Shown: piece by piece, positions 1-10,111 of the stretch
Numbering within the stretch: position 1 is the first letter of the stretch
How the letters are laid out: each line of letters starts with the position of its first letter
Assembly (NCBI RefSeq): GCF_029392675.1
Contig: NZ_CP113941.1
Coordinates: forward strand, 1-45,000
Length of the DNA: 45,000 nucleotides
Direction: 5' to 3'
From: Lactobacillus sp. ESL0684
GTDB lineage: Bacteria; Bacillota; Bacilli; Lactobacillales; Lactobacillaceae
Notes under the pieces: generated by a model
The model's input: the letters and a program-made list of their open reading frames with translations, nothing else
What the model was told of the DNA's origin: nothing
The model's database searches: none
Translations under genes and position numbers: made by a program

Positions 1-4
1 TATT

Positions 5-1369
5 TTGTTTGACATTAATCAATTTTGGCAACATTTCAATCATGAAATGCGCGAACGTTTTAACGAAGTTGCCTATAACGCCTGGTTCAAAAATACTAAG
101 CCCATTTCCTACAATAATGATACCCATGAATTAAAAATTGTGGTCCAAAACCCGGTAACGAAGGGATATTGGGAAAAAAATCTAGCTTCAGAATTAATTC
201 AATCCGCATATGGCTATGCTAATATTGAAGTTATTCCAGTTTTTCAGATTGCCGATGAGCAGAGTACTGAACGAATTGTAGCACCTAAACCGAAAACGCC
301 AACTCAACCTGTCCAACCTACGATTACCAACAATAATTTTGTTCGTAATCTAAAGTTAAACGAAAAGTATACTTTTGATAATTTCGTCCAAGGTGAAGGC
401 AATAAGCTCGCAGCCGGAGCAGCTCTGGCAGTTGCTGACAGTCCCGGCAGTTTTTACAATCCTTTATTCATTTTTGGTGGAGTTGGTTTAGGTAAAACTC
501 ACTTGATGCAAGCAATCGGTCACCAAATGTTGGCTGAACGCCCAAACGCCAAAGTCGTCTACATTCAAAGTGAAACTTTCGTCAATGATTTCATTAATTC
601 TATTAAAAACAAAACGCAAGACCAATTTCGTAAAAAATATCGGACTTGCGATCTATTATTAGTTGATGATATTCAATTTTTTGCTAAAAAAGAAGGAATT
701 CAAGAGGAATTCTTTCATACTTTTGAAACCCTGTATAACGATCAAAAACAGATCGTCATGACCAGTGATCGCTTACCAACAGAAATTCCAGATCTATCGG
801 AACGTTTAGTCTCACGATTTACCTGGGGCTTGCAAGTTGAAATTACTCCACCTGATTTAGAAACTAGAATTGCGATTTTACGCAAAAAGGCTGAAGCTGA
901 AGATTTAACGATTAATGATGATACACTGGATTACATTGCTTCGCAGGTTGACACTAATATCCGAGAGCTTGAAGGTGCCTTAGTGAAAGTTCAGGCTCAT
1001 GCCACGATTCAGCGTGAAGATATCAACGTGAATTTGGCACGCGAGGCACTAGCTGATCTAAAGCTCGTACAGAAGAACCGTGGACTACAAATTTCTAAAA
1101 TCCAAGAGGTTGTCGCCAATTACTTCCAAACTTCGACACATGAACTAAAAGGTAAGAAGCGGGTCAGACAAATCGTTGTTCCTCGGCAAATTGCCATGTA
1201 CTTATCACGCGAATTAACTGATTCTAGTTTACCGAAAATCGGTCAGGAATTTGGTGGCAAAGACCATACCACTGTCATGCATGCATGTGAAAAAATTAGC
1301 CGTGCTATTAAAACAGATTCTGAAATCAAAACTGCAGTTTTTGACTTAAAGCAAATGCTGGATCATTAG
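5..1369 (+). CDS. dnaA: Chromosomal replication initiator DnaA
   Basis: AAA+ initiator that binds DnaA boxes, opens oriC and recruits the helicase DnaB. The 454-residue length is normal. The N-terminal domain I is followed by a Q/T/N-rich linker at about residues 85-115. Walker A (GGVGLGKTH) is near residue 157, Walker B (LLLVDDIQFF) near 217, and the C-terminal helix-turn-helix ends with the signature GGKDHTTVMHAC near residue 420. The start is TTG at the fifth base of the window. The reading MFDINQFW matches the usual N-terminus of lactobacillar DnaA, so the gene is complete, but its promoter and ribosome binding site lie left of the window. It is followed by the origin region and dnaN. Confidence 0.98.
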   Translation: MFDINQFWQHFNHEMRERFNEVAYNAWFKNTKPISYNNDTHELKIVVQNPVTKGYWEKNLASELIQSAYGYANIEVIPVFQIADEQSTERIVAPKPKTPTQPVQPTITNNNFVRNLKLNEKYTFDNFVQGEGNKLAAGAALAVADSPGSFYNPLFIFGGVGLGKTHLMQAIGHQMLAERPNAKVVYIQSETFVNDFINSIKNKTQDQFRKKYRTCDLLLVDDIQFFAKKEGIQEEFFHTFETLYNDQKQIVMTSDRLPTEIPDLSERLVSRFTWGLQVEITPPDLETRIAILRKKAEAEDLTINDDTLDYIASQVDTNIRELEGALVKVQAHATIQREDINVNLAREALADLKLVQKNRGLQISKIQEVVANYFQTSTHELKGKKRVRQIVVPRQIAMYLSRELTDSSLPKIGQEFGGKDHTTVMHACEKISRAIKTDSEIKTAVFDLKQMLDH

Positions 1370-1539
1370 CTGGTGTATAATTGTGGAAAACTCTCTGGCT
1401 TGTGCACATTTTGTAAACCGTACTAATTACGCTATTTTAAGGCTACTAGTGTTTTTCAACAGAATAAACAGGCCCTACTAATACTACTAATTTATATAAT
1501 AAATAATAAAAAAGCATACCTAACTTCAGGAGGTCCAAA
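1370..1539. other. oriC unwinding region between dnaA and dnaN
   Basis: The 170-bp gap between dnaA and dnaN holds origin-type signals. TGTGGAAAA at 1382-1390 is a reverse DnaA box with one mismatch. TTGTGCACA at 1400-1408 and TTTTCAACA at 1453-1461 are weaker boxes with two mismatches each. A short GGCC follows at 1471-1474, then a trinucleotide tract (1475-1492) and an A/T-only run to about 1513. This order (boxes, GC-rich spacer, DnaA-trios, AT-rich DNA) is the Basal Unwinding System described for the Bacillus subtilis incC/oriC. The part of the origin upstream of dnaA is outside the window. Confidence 0.8.
1475..1492 (-). other. DnaA-trio tract of the DNA unwinding element
   Basis: The plus strand reads CTA CTA ATA CTA CTA ATT directly after GGCC. 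Read 3' to 5' on the complementary strand this is GAT GAT TAT GAT GAT TAA, keeping the central A of the published DnaA-trio motif (3'-[G/A]A[T/A]-5'). The Bacillus subtilis element has the same GGCCCTACTA start. An AT-only stretch follows directly and would be the first DNA to melt. Confidence 0.75.
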
Positions 1540-2670
1540 ATGAAATTTTCAGTTAACAGAAACCTATTTATCGATAATCTAAATAATGTGATGCGTGCCA
1601 TCTCATCAAGAACAACGATTCCCATCTTAAGTGGTATCAAACTTAATTTAACGGAAAATGAATTACTGCTAACTGGTAGTGATACTGATATTTCAATTGA
1701 AGTACGTATTCCGACTAGTGAAGATCTAACTGTTGAATCACCTGGAGCAATTGTTTTACCTGCACGTTTCTTCAGCGAAATTATTAAAAAGCTTCCGGGA
1801 AAAGAATTTTCGCTTGAACTTAAAGAAAGTATGCAAACTCAAATTATTTCTGAAAATAGTGAATTTACTATCAATGGCCTGGATGCAAATAACTATCCAA
1901 GATTACCGGAAATTGCTGATGAGTCCGCTTTTGTTATTTCGGGGAAAACTTTCCGAGAAATTATTACAGAAACGCAATTTGCAGTTGCTACCCAGGAAAG
2001 CCGTCAAGTTTTGACGGGTGTTCACTTTACCTTTAGCCCAGAGCAGATCAGTGCAGTCGCCACTGATTCACATCGTTTATCCAGTCGAGCTCTCAGCTTA
2101 ACTGCAGGTCCACAAACTGAAACTGATTTAATTATTCCTGGTAAAAGTTTGCTTGAACTAGCGCGAATTATTGGTGAAACTGATCCGGAAATCAAGGTTT
2201 GTCCTGGGGATAGCCAAGTTTTATTTGAAATTGGGAATATGCTGTTTTATTCTCGATTACTTGAAGGTAGCTATCCAGATACTGATCGCTTAATTCCTAC
2301 AGAGAGTACTACTAGCGCTGAATTTGACTTAGCAGAACTATCTAGTGCATTAGACCGTGCAAGCTTATTAACACATGCCGGTCGAAATAATGTAGTTGAT
2401 TTAACTCTGGATACGGAAAAGCAGACAGTTACTTTATCAGGTGAATCTGCAGAAATCGGTAATGTTGAAGAAGAAGTTAGTTTTAAGCAATTATCTGGTC
2501 AAAATTTAAAGATTTCGTTTAATCCAGATTATTTACGTGATGCATTACGGGCTTCAGTAACTGATTCGGTGGTAACAGAATTTACGCAACCACTGCGGCC
2601 GTTTACGGTTAACCCAGCTGATAATACAATTAATTTTGTACAGTTGATTACGCCAGTAAGAACGTTTTAA
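1540..2670 (+). CDS. dnaN: DNA polymerase III beta subunit (sliding clamp)
   Basis: Ring-shaped processivity clamp that tethers DNA polymerase III to DNA. At 376 residues it has the usual length. The N-terminus MKFSVNRNLFIDNLNNVMRA and the C-terminal PVRTF are typical of Gram-positive beta clamps, and the protein divides into three repeated clamp domains of about 125 residues. The ATG has a strong AGGAGG ribosome binding site at 1528-1533. It sits in the conserved dnaA-dnaN pair and ends at a clear terminator, so it is not co-transcribed with yaaA-recF by default. Confidence 0.98.
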   Translation: MKFSVNRNLFIDNLNNVMRAISSRTTIPILSGIKLNLTENELLLTGSDTDISIEVRIPTSEDLTVESPGAIVLPARFFSEIIKKLPGKEFSLELKESMQTQIISENSEFTINGLDANNYPRLPEIADESAFVISGKTFREIITETQFAVATQESRQVLTGVHFTFSPEQISAVATDSHRLSSRALSLTAGPQTETDLIIPGKSLLELARIIGETDPEIKVCPGDSQVLFEIGNMLFYSRLLEGSYPDTDRLIPTESTTSAEFDLAELSSALDRASLLTHAGRNNVVDLTLDTEKQTVTLSGESAEIGNVEEEVSFKQLSGQNLKISFNPDYLRDALRASVTDSVVTEFTQPLRPFTVNPADNTINFVQLITPVRTF

Positions 2671-2694
2671 TAATTATTAGTAATACAAAAGCTA

Positions 2695-2721
2695 AAAGCC
2701 ATCTGATTGATGGCTTTTTTT
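2695..2721 (+). terminator. Rho-independent terminator after dnaN
   Basis: Perfect 9-bp stem AAAGCCATC / GATGGCTTT with a 5-nt loop, followed by a run of T. It lies 25 bp after the dnaN stop. Confidence 0.9.
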
Positions 2722-2838
2722 AGTCCAAATTTTTAAGAATTGACTAAATCAGCACTCTCTTGTGTCTTTTTAGTCGTTCACTATGAAAAGTATCTTTTAC
2801 AAAACATCGTTTATATGGCGTTATATTGGCTATTTGAG

Positions 2839-2867
2839 TTGTTTTTTGCTAGTGAAACGAATATACT
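2839..2867 (+). promoter_or_regulatory. Promoter for yaaA-recF-gyrB-gyrA
   Basis: TTGTTT (2839-2844), a 17-bp spacer and TATACT (2862-2867), 20 bp before the yaaA start. It follows the dnaN terminator and would drive the tightly packed yaaA-recF-gyrB-gyrA unit. Confidence 0.55.
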
Positions 2868-2887
2868 TAACTTATAGGTAAATAGAA

Positions 2888-3112
2888 GTGGTGAAGGTGA
2901 AGACGATTAAGGAATTTAAGATCAAGGGGGATTACATTACCCTCAGTCAATTTTTAAAAGAAGAAAGTATCATTTCTTCTGGTGGACAAGCAAAGTGGTA
3001 TCTGCAAGAAAATCCAGTTTGGTTGAACGAAGTAAAGGAAGCTCGGCGTGGCAAAAAACTTCGCCCTGGTGACCAACTTCAAGTAGAGCAAACGAACTAT
3101 GTGTTTCGATAA
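2888..3112 (+). CDS. yaaA: S4-domain RNA-binding protein YaaA
   Basis: Small (74-residue) protein of the YaaA/YbcJ S4-like family, found between dnaN and recF in most Firmicutes. The S4 core is visible as ITLSQFLKEE, then SGGQAKWYL, and a basic patch RRGKKLRPGDQ. Its molecular role is not well established; by fold it should bind structured RNA. Start choice is uncertain because two GTG codons are adjacent (2888 and 2891). It ends 3 bp before recF, so it is co-transcribed with it. Confidence 0.9.
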   Translation: MVKVKTIKEFKIKGDYITLSQFLKEESIISSGGQAKWYLQENPVWLNEVKEARRGKKLRPGDQLQVEQTNYVFR

Positions 3113-3115
3113 AAG

Positions 3116-4243
3116 ATGTATCTGAAGCAGTTCAAGGCGCAGCACTATCGGAATTTACAAGAATTTGAGTTGGAATTCGATCCTAATGTTAATATTTTCA
3201 TTGGAAAAAATGCGCAAGGGAAAACTAACTTACTAGAAGCAATTTATTTTTTAGCATTGACTAGATCGCACAGGACTAATAGTGACAAGGAATTAATCGC
3301 TTTCGGTGATGAATTTGCTAATGTTTATGGTCATGTTTACAAGAGTCAGGTTGATTTAACTTTACGAGTATTAATCACTAAAAAAGGCAAAAAGGTTTGG
3401 CTTAATCGTGTGGAGCAGGCAAAGTTATCTAAATATGTGGGTCAGTTAAATGCAATTTTATTTTCGCCAGAAGACCTGGAATTGATCAAAGGTGCACCAG
3501 CTTTGCGTCGGCGATTTATGGATCAAGAGTTTGGCCAAATTAATGCAGAATATTTGTATTTTGCTAGTAAATATAAACAAGTTCTGCAGCAAAAAAACAA
3601 TTATCTAAAACAGCTGGCTAAAAAAGAAGCACATGATTTGCTTTTTTTAGATGTGCTATCAGATCAACTGGCAGGTGTCGCAGCGGAAGTCGTTGTTCGG
3701 CGTTACCAATTTTTAACGTATTTAGATGAATTTGCACAGGATGCCTATAAAAGCATCAGTTCTAGTGGTGAAGAACTAAAACTGCGATATCACCCATCAG
3801 TTGCTGACGTATCTGAACAAGATGATACAGAAACCGTCTATCACAAGTTGTTAGCAAATTTTAAGCAGAATAAGCAACTTGAGATAAAAAAGGGAACTAC
3901 CTTAGTTGGTCCCCATCGTGATGACATTAGTTTTGAATTAGATGGCAAAGATGCTCATCTATATGGTTCTCAAGGGCAACAACGTACGATTGCACTTAGC
4001 ATTAAGCTAGCAGAGATTCAGTTGGTCCATCAATTAACTTCAGAATACCCGTTGTTGTTACTTGATGATGTAATGAGTGAATTAGATCATGAGCGCCAAG
4101 GTGCATTGCTTAGTTATATTCATGGCAAGACGCAGACTTTTATTACGACAACTGATCTTGCAGGTATTTCCCGGGAAATAATCAAAAAACCTAAAATATA
4201 TCAAATTAATTCTGGAAAAATTCGTTTAGCAAAGGAGAATTAA
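3116..4243 (+). CDS. recF: DNA replication/repair protein RecF
   Basis: SMC-like ABC ATPase that loads RecA on gapped DNA with RecO and RecR. The 375-residue length is normal. Walker A is GKNAQGKTN at about residues 30-38. The ABC signature region is YGSQGQQRT and Walker B is [12 protein letters not shown]. The gene is packed between yaaA (3 bp upstream) and gyrB, whose ATG directly abuts the recF stop. The gyrB ribosome binding site (AAGGAG) lies inside the last recF codons, pointing to coupled translation. A perfect Noc-type palindrome lies within its 3' end (4166-4179). Confidence 0.97.
   Translation: MYLKQFKAQHYRNLQEFELEFDPNVNIFIGKNAQGKTNLLEAIYFLALTRSHRTNSDKELIAFGDEFANVYGHVYKSQVDLTLRVLITKKGKKVWLNRVEQAKLSKYVGQLNAILFSPEDLELIKGAPALRRRFMDQEFGQINAEYLYFASKYKQVLQQKNNYLKQLAKKEAHDLLFLDVLSDQLAGVAAEVVVRRYQFLTYLDEFAQDAYKSISSSGEELKLRYHPSVADVSEQDDTETVYHKLLANFKQNKQLEIKKGTTLVGPHRDDISFELDGKDAHLYGSQGQQRTIALSIKLAEIQLVHQLTSEYPLLLLDDVMSELDHERQGALLSYIHGKTQTFITTTDLAGISREIIKKPKIYQINSGKIRLAKEN
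4166..4179. promoter_or_regulatory. Noc-binding-site-like palindrome 1 (14/14)
   Basis: ATTTCCCGGGAAAT, identical to the published Bacillus Noc-binding sequence. It lies inside recF, where it reads Ile-Ser-Arg-Glu-Ile using TCC and CGG codons, which are uncommon choices in this AT-rich sequence. No noc gene is in the window. Confidence 0.65.
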
Positions 4244-6205
4244 ATGGCTGATAATAAAGAAAATCTTGAGCAAATCGAGCAATATGAAAAAGAAGCTGAT
4301 AAATATAATGCTAGTCAAATTCAGGTTTTGGGTGGACTTGAAGCGGTTCGTAAACGACCGGGAATGTATATTGGCTCTACTAGTTCGCAAGGACTGCATC
4401 ATTTGGTTTGGGAAGTAATTGATAACAGTATTGACGAGAGTTTAGCTGGTTTTGCTACCAAAATTGAAATTACAGTTAACGAAGATGGTAGCGTGACTGT
4501 TCAAGATGATGGCCGCGGAATTCCTACTGATATTCAAAAAAAGACGGGGCGGCCAGCATTGGAGACTGTTTTTACCGTTTTGCATGCCGGTGGTAAATTT
4601 GGCGGTGGCGGCTATAAAGTTTCAGGTGGTTTGCATGGTGTTGGTGCTTCTGTAGTCAATGCTTTGTCTACTGAATTAGATGTTACGACTGTGCGTGATG
4701 GTAAACAGTATTATATTGATTTTACTCGTGGTCGCGTTAAGTCAGAAATGACAATGATTGGTAATGCTCCACTTAGTGAGCATGGGACCAAAGTTCATTT
4801 TTATCCAGATCCAGACATTTTTACTGAAACCACAGCTTTCGATGATAAGATTTTAAAAACTAGAATTCGGGAATTGGCCTTTTTAAATAAGGGATTAAAG
4901 TTAACCTTTACAGATAAGCGTAAAGATAGTGCAGAAACTGATGTTTATCACTATGAAGGTGGTATTAAGGAGTATGTGGCCTTTTTAAATAAGGGAACCG
5001 ATGTTTTATATGACGAGCCAATTTACGTTGAAGGAAATTATGATGAAATCAACGTAGAGGTTTCATTGCAATATACAGCTGGCTATAAGACCACATTAAT
5101 GACTTTTGCTAATAATATTCATACTTATGAAGGTGGAACTCATGAAGCTGGCTTTAAAACAGCTCTTACTCGAGTAGTTAATGATTATGCTCACAAAACC
5201 AAGATTTTGAAGGAAAAAGACGATAATCTTTCAGGAGAAGATATTCGTGAAGGGATGACGGCTGTTGTTTCGGTGAAGCACCCAGATCCACAATTTGAAG
5301 GACAGACTAAGACTAAGCTAGGAAATTCTGATGCTAGAACAGCGGTTGATAAGGCCTTTTCTGAAGCATTTACTAGTTTTTTGATGGAAAATCCGCAAGT
5401 TGGTCGTAAAATTGTCGAAAAAGCACAACTGGCTGAAAGAGCGCGTAGTGCTGCTAAGCGAGCTCGAGAAGTAACCCGTAAAAAGTCAGGTTTAGAAATT
5501 GCTAACTTACCCGGAAAATTGGCAGATAATACTAGCAATGATCCAAGTATTTCAGAATTATTTATCGTTGAGGGGAATTCTGCCGGTGGTTCTGCTAAAC
5601 AGGGGCGTTCACGTTTGACCCAAGCAATTTTGCCAATTCGAGGAAAAATTCTGAATGTGGAAAAGGCTTCGATGGACCGAATTTTGGCTAATGAAGAAAT
5701 TCGTTCTCTATTTACTGCTTTAGGAACAGGCTTTGGTGCTGATTTTGACATTACTAAAACTCGTTATCATAAGCTAATTATTATGACAGATGCCGATGTT
5801 GATGGAGCACATATTAGAACTTTGCTTTTAACATTATTCTACAATTACATGAAGCCAATGATTGATGAAGGCTATGTATATATTGCCAAGCCACCTCTAT
5901 ATCAGGTTCGTCAAGGTAAAGTAATTAGATATCTTGATACTGATGAAGAGCTGCACGATTACCTAGGTCAATTACAGCCAAGTCCTAAGCCACTTGTTCA
6001 ACGTTATAAGGGATTAGGGGAAATGGATCCCGAGCAATTATGGGAAACTACCATGAATCCTGAAAATCGGCGGCTTGATCGGGTTAGTCCGGAATATGCC
6101 AAAGATGTTGATGAGGTCTTTGAGCTGTTGATGGGCAATGAAGTAGCACCTCGACGCAAATTTATTGAAGATAATGCCAAATATGTTGAAAACTTGGATG
6201 CTTAG
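4244..6205 (+). CDS. gyrB: DNA gyrase subunit B
   Basis: ATPase subunit of the A2B2 type II topoisomerase that adds negative supercoils. At 653 residues it has the usual Gram-positive length. The GHKL ATPase motifs are visible as [18 protein letters not shown] and [14 protein letters not shown]. The TOPRIM domain carries [13 protein letters not shown] (coumarin/quinolone region) and [14 protein letters not shown]. The C-terminus ends with the usual [16 protein letters not shown]. Gene order recF-gyrB-gyrA and the zero-base junction with recF agree with operon expression. Confidence 0.98.
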   Translation: MADNKENLEQIEQYEKEADKYNASQIQVLGGLEAVRKRPGMYIGSTSSQGLHHLVWEVIDNSIDESLAGFATKIEITVNEDGSVTVQDDGRGIPTDIQKKTGRPALETVFTVLHAGGKFGGGGYKVSGGLHGVGASVVNALSTELDVTTVRDGKQYYIDFTRGRVKSEMTMIGNAPLSEHGTKVHFYPDPDIFTETTAFDDKILKTRIRELAFLNKGLKLTFTDKRKDSAETDVYHYEGGIKEYVAFLNKGTDVLYDEPIYVEGNYDEINVEVSLQYTAGYKTTLMTFANNIHTYEGGTHEAGFKTALTRVVNDYAHKTKILKEKDDNLSGEDIREGMTAVVSVKHPDPQFEGQTKTKLGNSDARTAVDKAFSEAFTSFLMENPQVGRKIVEKAQLAERARSAAKRAREVTRKKSGLEIANLPGKLADNTSNDPSISELFIVEGNSAGGSAKQGRSRLTQAILPIRGKILNVEKASMDRILANEEIRSLFTALGTGFGADFDITKTRYHKLIIMTDADVDGAHIRTLLLTLFYNYMKPMIDEGYVYIAKPPLYQVRQGKVIRYLDTDEELHDYLGQLQPSPKPLVQRYKGLGEMDPEQLWETTMNPENRRLDRVSPEYAKDVDEVFELLMGNEVAPRRKFIEDNAKYVENLDA

Positions 6206-6215
6206 GAGGGCTTAA

Positions 6216-8696
6216 ATGAATAATGACAATCAAGGTCAAGATCATCGGATAACTAATGTTGATTTGACTAGCGTGATGAATAGTTCATTCTTAGATTATG
6301 CGATGTCAGTTATCGTTGCGCGGGCTTTGCCTGATGTTCGAGATGGTCTAAAGCCTGTTCAACGGCGAATCTTATATGGAATGAGTGAATTAGGCGTAAC
6401 TCCTGATAAGCCTTATAAAAAATCAGCTAGAATTGTCGGGGAAGTAATGGGAAAATTTCACCCCCATGGCGATTCTTCGATCTATTTAGCAATGGCGCAT
6501 ATGGCGCAAGATTTTAGTTATCGGTACATGCTGGTTGATGGCCATGGTAACTTTGGTTCTGTTGATGGTGATGAGCCAGCCGCAATGCGTTACACTGAGG
6601 CGCGGATGAGTAAAATCGCGGTAGAGATGCTGCGTGATATCAATAAGAATACGATTGATTGGCAACGTAACTATGATGATGAGGAAAATGAGCCGGTTGT
6701 ATTGCCGGCACGGATTCCTAATTTGCTAGTTAATGGTTCTAGCGGAATAGCTGTTGGAATGACTACGAATATTCCGCCACATAATTTGTCAGAAGTAATC
6801 AGTGGAATTCATTTGCTAATGGATAATCCGGATATTACCACTAAGGAATTGATGAAGGCCATACCGGGTCCAGATTTTCCAACTGGCGGGATTATTATGG
6901 GTCGCGGTGGGATTTATCGCGCTTATGAATCTGGTCGTGGTAATATTGTCGTTCGCGCTAAGACTGAGATTGAAACTGAAAAGAGTGGGCGTGAACGAAT
7001 TGTCGTTAGTGAGTTGCCATATTTAGTTAATAAGGCAGAACTAGTTAAGAAAATTGCTGATTTAGCACGTAACAAGACGATCGATGGTATTACTGGTGTG
7101 CGGGATGAATCCGATCAATCTGGGATGCGAATTACAATTGATATCCGCCGTGATGCCAGTGCTAGTGTAATCTTAAATAATTTATTTAAGTTAACACAAA
7201 TGCAGGCTAATTTTGGGATGAATATGGTGGCGATCGTTGATGGTGCGCCGCATTTCTTGACCGTTAAAGAAATGCTGCAACATTATCTGCGTCATCAAGA
7301 AGATGTGGTAACTCGTAGAACTAAGTTTGAACTTGGGAAAGCGCAGGCACGAGCACATATCCTGGCTGGGTTAAAAGTTGCCCTTGATCATATTGACGAA
7401 ATCGTTCATATTATTCGTGAAAGTAACTCAAGTGACATTGCTAAAGCCGCTCTAATTAGTCGTTTTGGTCTTGATGATAAGCAGTCACAAGCGATTTTGG
7501 ATATGCGATTGGTCCGACTGACCGGACTAGAACGTGATAAGGTGGAAGCTGAATATAGTGAATTGCAAGCCAAAATTGCTGATTACAAAGATATTTTAGC
7601 GAAGCCTGAACGAATTAATGAAATTATTTACAATGAATTACTAGATATTCAAAAACGCTTTGGCGATAAGCGCCGCACTGAAATTGGTGCTAGCGAAGTC
7701 GTTTCAATTGAAGATGAAGATTTAATTGAAAAGCAAGATGTCTTATTGACGCTAACACATAGCGGTTATATTAAGCGCATGCTAATCAATGAGTTTAAGA
7801 CTCAGAATCGTGGTGGTAAAGGTATCAAAGGAATGGGCGTCAAAGATGGCGACTTTATTGAAAAGCTAATTTATGCAAGTACCCACGATATGCTGCTATT
7901 CTTTACTAACAAGGGTAAGGTATATTCCAAGAAGGCTTATGAAGTTCCTGAATTTAGTCGAACAGCTAAAGGTTTGCCAATTGTCAATTTGCTGCAATTA
8001 GAAAAAGGTGAGCGAATTCAGACGATTGTTAATATTCCAGAAGATGCTGATGATCAATATCTCTTCTTTGTTACTAAGTTAGGATCAGTTAAACGGACCA
8101 AGGTTAGTGAATTTGCTAATATTAGAAATAGTGGGTTGATTGCATTGACTCTGCGTGATGGCGATGAATTAATCAATGTTTTAACAACTGATGGTCAACA
8201 AACTATCTTGCTTGGAACCCATTTAGGTTATGCGGTTCGCTTTAGCGAGCAAGTGGTTCGTTCAATGGGACGGACTGCTGCTGGCGTGCGCGGGATTAAT
8301 TTACGCGCCGGTGACTATGTTGTTGGTGATGGTACGATCAAGGATAGCGATGAAGTTTTAGTTATTTCTGAAAAAGGATACGGGAAACGTACCTCGGCTA
8401 AGGAATATCCGGTTAAAGGTCGTGGTGGTAAAGGAATTAAGACCGTTAATATTACCGAAAAGAATGGGCCACTTGCTGGTGTTACAGTAGTTGATGGTAG
8501 CCAAGACATCATGGTAATTACTAATGACGGGATTATGATTCGTTTTAAGATTGACAATGTGTCGCAGACCAGTCGAAGCACGGTCGGTGTGCGGTTAATC
8601 AAAGTGAATGACCAAAGTAAAGTAGCAAGTCTAGCACTGGTACCTGCTGAAGCTGACCAAGAAGTAGTTTCTGATTCAACTGAAGCGGTTGACTAG
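6216..8696 (+). CDS. gyrA: DNA gyrase subunit A
   Basis: DNA breakage-reunion subunit of gyrase, 826 residues, normal length. The catalytic tyrosine is Tyr126 in AAMRYTEAR. The quinolone-resistance-determining region reads [15 protein letters not shown] at residues 82-96. The residue matching Escherichia coli Ser83 is Ser87, while the position matching Asp87 is Leu91 instead of an acidic residue. The C-terminal half contains six beta-propeller blades, and the GyrA-box-like motif [10 protein letters not shown] is near residue 528. It starts 10 bp after gyrB with GGAGG as ribosome binding site. I see no convincing strong terminator after it. Confidence 0.98.
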   Translation: MNNDNQGQDHRITNVDLTSVMNSSFLDYAMSVIVARALPDVRDGLKPVQRRILYGMSELGVTPDKPYKKSARIVGEVMGKFHPHGDSSIYLAMAHMAQDFSYRYMLVDGHGNFGSVDGDEPAAMRYTEARMSKIAVEMLRDINKNTIDWQRNYDDEENEPVVLPARIPNLLVNGSSGIAVGMTTNIPPHNLSEVISGIHLLMDNPDITTKELMKAIPGPDFPTGGIIMGRGGIYRAYESGRGNIVVRAKTEIETEKSGRERIVVSELPYLVNKAELVKKIADLARNKTIDGITGVRDESDQSGMRITIDIRRDASASVILNNLFKLTQMQANFGMNMVAIVDGAPHFLTVKEMLQHYLRHQEDVVTRRTKFELGKAQARAHILAGLKVALDHIDEIVHIIRESNSSDIAKAALISRFGLDDKQSQAILDMRLVRLTGLERDKVEAEYSELQAKIADYKDILAKPERINEIIYNELLDIQKRFGDKRRTEIGASEVVSIEDEDLIEKQDVLLTLTHSGYIKRMLINEFKTQNRGGKGIKGMGVKDGDFIEKLIYASTHDMLLFFTNKGKVYSKKAYEVPEFSRTAKGLPIVNLLQLEKGERIQTIVNIPEDADDQYLFFVTKLGSVKRTKVSEFANIRNSGLIALTLRDGDELINVLTTDGQQTILLGTHLGYAVRFSEQVVRSMGRTAAGVRGINLRAGDYVVGDGTIKDSDEVLVISEKGYGKRTSAKEYPVKGRGGKGIKTVNITEKNGPLAGVTVVDGSQDIMVITNDGIMIRFKIDNVSQTSRSTVGVRLIKVNDQSKVASLALVPAEADQEVVSDSTEAVD

Positions 8697-8793
8697 TTAT
8701 AAATTATTAATTTAAAAACGAAAAAAATTGGCAAGCTTTTTTACGTAATTATCTTTAGAGTAAAAATTTCTCAGAGGATCACGTGAAGATAGT

Positions 8794-8823
8794 TTGGTAA
8801 TTTTTTTATTTATGTGCTAAAAT
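8794..8823 (+). promoter_or_regulatory. Promoter of rpsF-ssb-rpsR
   Basis: TTGGTA (8794-8799), 18-bp spacer, then TAAAAT (8818-8823) preceded by TGC, giving an extended -10. It lies about 80 bp before rpsF, leaving room for a structured leader. Confidence 0.55.
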
Positions 8824-8833
8824 TAGAGATTGC

Positions 8834-8877
8834 GAGTAATAAATTCATTACTCCTTGTTCTTGATTTTAGCAAGAAC
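8834..8877 (+). promoter_or_regulatory. rpsF leader with two perfect hairpins
   Basis: Two 7-bp hairpins stand side by side just downstream of the predicted transcription start. The first is GAGTAAT / ATTACTC (8834-8853, 6-nt loop). The second is GTTCTTG / CAAGAAC (8857-8877, 7-nt loop). Neither is followed by a T run, so they are not terminators. Many bacteria autoregulate rpsF-ssb-rpsR through an S6:S18-binding leader. I do not see the CCG element of that published motif, so this leader may be a divergent form or something else. Confidence 0.4.
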
Positions 8878-8905
8878 CATTTAGACCAAAAGGAGGTGCA
8901 CTAGT

Positions 8906-9202
8906 ATGACAACTACTAAGTACGAAATAACTTATATTATTAAGCCTGATATTGATGAGGAATCAAAAAAAGCGCTAACTGAAAATTATGATAAGGTTAT
9001 TGCTGATAACGGCGGTACAATGGTTGAATCTAAAGACTGGGAAAAGCGTCATTTTGCATATGAAATCGATAAGTATCGTGAAGGTACTTACCACATTATG
9101 ACTTTCACTGCTGATAACGCTGACGCAGTTAACGAATTTGATCGTTTGTCTAAGATTGACACTGCTGTTTTACGTTCAATGACTGTTAAGTTGGACAAGT
9201 GA
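8906..9202 (+). CDS. rpsF: 30S ribosomal protein S6
   Basis: Platform protein of the small ribosomal subunit that pairs with S18. At 98 residues it matches the family. The opening [15 protein letters not shown] and the core [20 protein letters not shown] are typical. The AGGAGGTG ribosome binding site is strong and the first gene of the rpsF-ssb-rpsR operon follows a structured leader. Co-transcription with ssb and rpsR is the standard arrangement in Firmicutes. Confidence 0.98.
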   Translation: MTTTKYEITYIIKPDIDEESKKALTENYDKVIADNGGTMVESKDWEKRHFAYEIDKYREGTYHIMTFTADNADAVNEFDRLSKIDTAVLRSMTVKLDK

Positions 9203-9246
9203 TTTTATTATCGTTTTCGTGATTTAGGAAAGAGAGGACATGAAGT

Positions 9247-9768
9247 ATGATTAATCGAGTTGTACTTGTTGGCCGTTTAACACGTGATCCTGAATTGCGT
9301 ACTACTGGGAGTGGAATCTCGGTTGCTACGTTTACTCTTGCTGTTGATCGTCAGTTTACTAACGCTCAAGGTGAGAGAGGTGCGGATTTTATCAGTTGTG
9401 TAATTTGGCGTAAGGCTGCAGAAAATTTCTGTAACTTTACTTCTAAAGGCTCACTTGTTGGAATTGACGGCCGAATTCAAACCAGAACTTACGATAATAA
9501 AGACGGGCAAAGAGTCTATGTGACTGAAGTTGTTGTTGACAATTTCTCACTGCTTGAATCACGTAAAGATCGTGAAACCCGTGGTCAAAATGGTGGTTAT
9601 ACACCGAATAATAATGCGAATTTTGGTGGTCAAAACACTAATAATTCGCAAAATATGGGATCGTTTGATCAGAATATGCCGAATAACAACCAAGCCAATA
9701 TGCCTAAAGATCCGTTTGCAGGCTCTGGTGATACGATTGACATTTCTGATGACGATCTTCCATTCTAA
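9247..9768 (+). CDS. ssb: Single-stranded DNA-binding protein
   Basis: Binds single-stranded DNA during replication, repair and recombination. The OB fold covers about residues 1-105 (opening [20 protein letters not shown]; core [18 protein letters not shown]). A long Asn/Gly-rich linker of about 55 residues follows, ending with the acidic partner-binding tip DISDDDLPF. At 173 residues it is a normal essential SSB. An ATG seven bases upstream (9240) opens only a four-codon frame; the ATG at 9247 has the better spacing from AGAGAGGA. Confidence 0.97.
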   Translation: MINRVVLVGRLTRDPELRTTGSGISVATFTLAVDRQFTNAQGERGADFISCVIWRKAAENFCNFTSKGSLVGIDGRIQTRTYDNKDGQRVYVTEVVVDNFSLLESRKDRETRGQNGGYTPNNNANFGGQNTNNSQNMGSFDQNMPNNNQANMPKDPFAGSGDTIDISDDDLPF

Positions 9769-9793
9769 ACTTTTAAAGAAAGGAGTCTAGGAT

Positions 9794-10030
9794 ATGGCTC
9801 AACAAAGAAGAGGCGGCAGTCATCGTCGTAAGGTTGATTTTATCGCAGCCAATCATATTGATTACGTTGACTACAAAGACGTTGATCTGTTGAAACGTTT
9901 TATCTCAGAGAGAGGTAAAATTTTACCACGTCGTGTCACTGGCACCAGCGCTAAAAATCAACGTAAAGTAGCTAAGGCAATTGAAAGAGCTCGCATTATG
10001 GGCTTGTTACCATTTGTTACTGAAGATTAA
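9794..10030 (+). CDS. rpsR: 30S ribosomal protein S18
   Basis: Small-subunit protein that forms a complex with S6. The 78-residue length and the motifs [19 protein letters not shown] and [19 protein letters not shown] are canonical. It is the last gene of the rpsF-ssb-rpsR operon, with AAAGGAG as ribosome binding site, and it is followed by a terminator. There are no zinc-binding cysteines, so it is the C-minus form. Confidence 0.98.
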   Translation: MAQQRRGGSHRRKVDFIAANHIDYVDYKDVDLLKRFISERGKILPRRVTGTSAKNQRKVAKAIERARIMGLLPFVTED

Positions 10031-10050
10031 ACAATCAAATAAAAAATTAA

Positions 10051-10080
10051 AATGTGGGAATAAACTTTCCGCATTTTTTT
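10051..10080 (+). terminator. Terminator after rpsR
   Basis: Ten-pair stem AATGTGGGAA / TTTCCGCATT with two G-T pairs and a 5-nt loop overlapping TAAAC, followed by seven T. It closes the rpsF operon. Confidence 0.85.
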
Positions 10081-10111
10081 GTACGCTATTTTAAGCATGA
10101 TATTGGGGAGT

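Noticed and set aside
1446..1640. 64-codon minus-strand frame across oriC and the start of dnaN
   Set aside because: Overlaps the unwinding region and the dnaN start and shows no ribosome binding site; composition follows dnaN codons.
5191..5751. 186-codon open frame on the minus strand inside gyrB
   Set aside because: Lies wholly inside the conserved gyrB coding sequence with no ribosome binding site or recognisable domain; a shadow frame.
8775..8790. CACGTG in the gyrA-rpsF gap as a parS site
   Set aside because: Only the six-base core and a few flanking bases match; six differences from the 16-base consensus.
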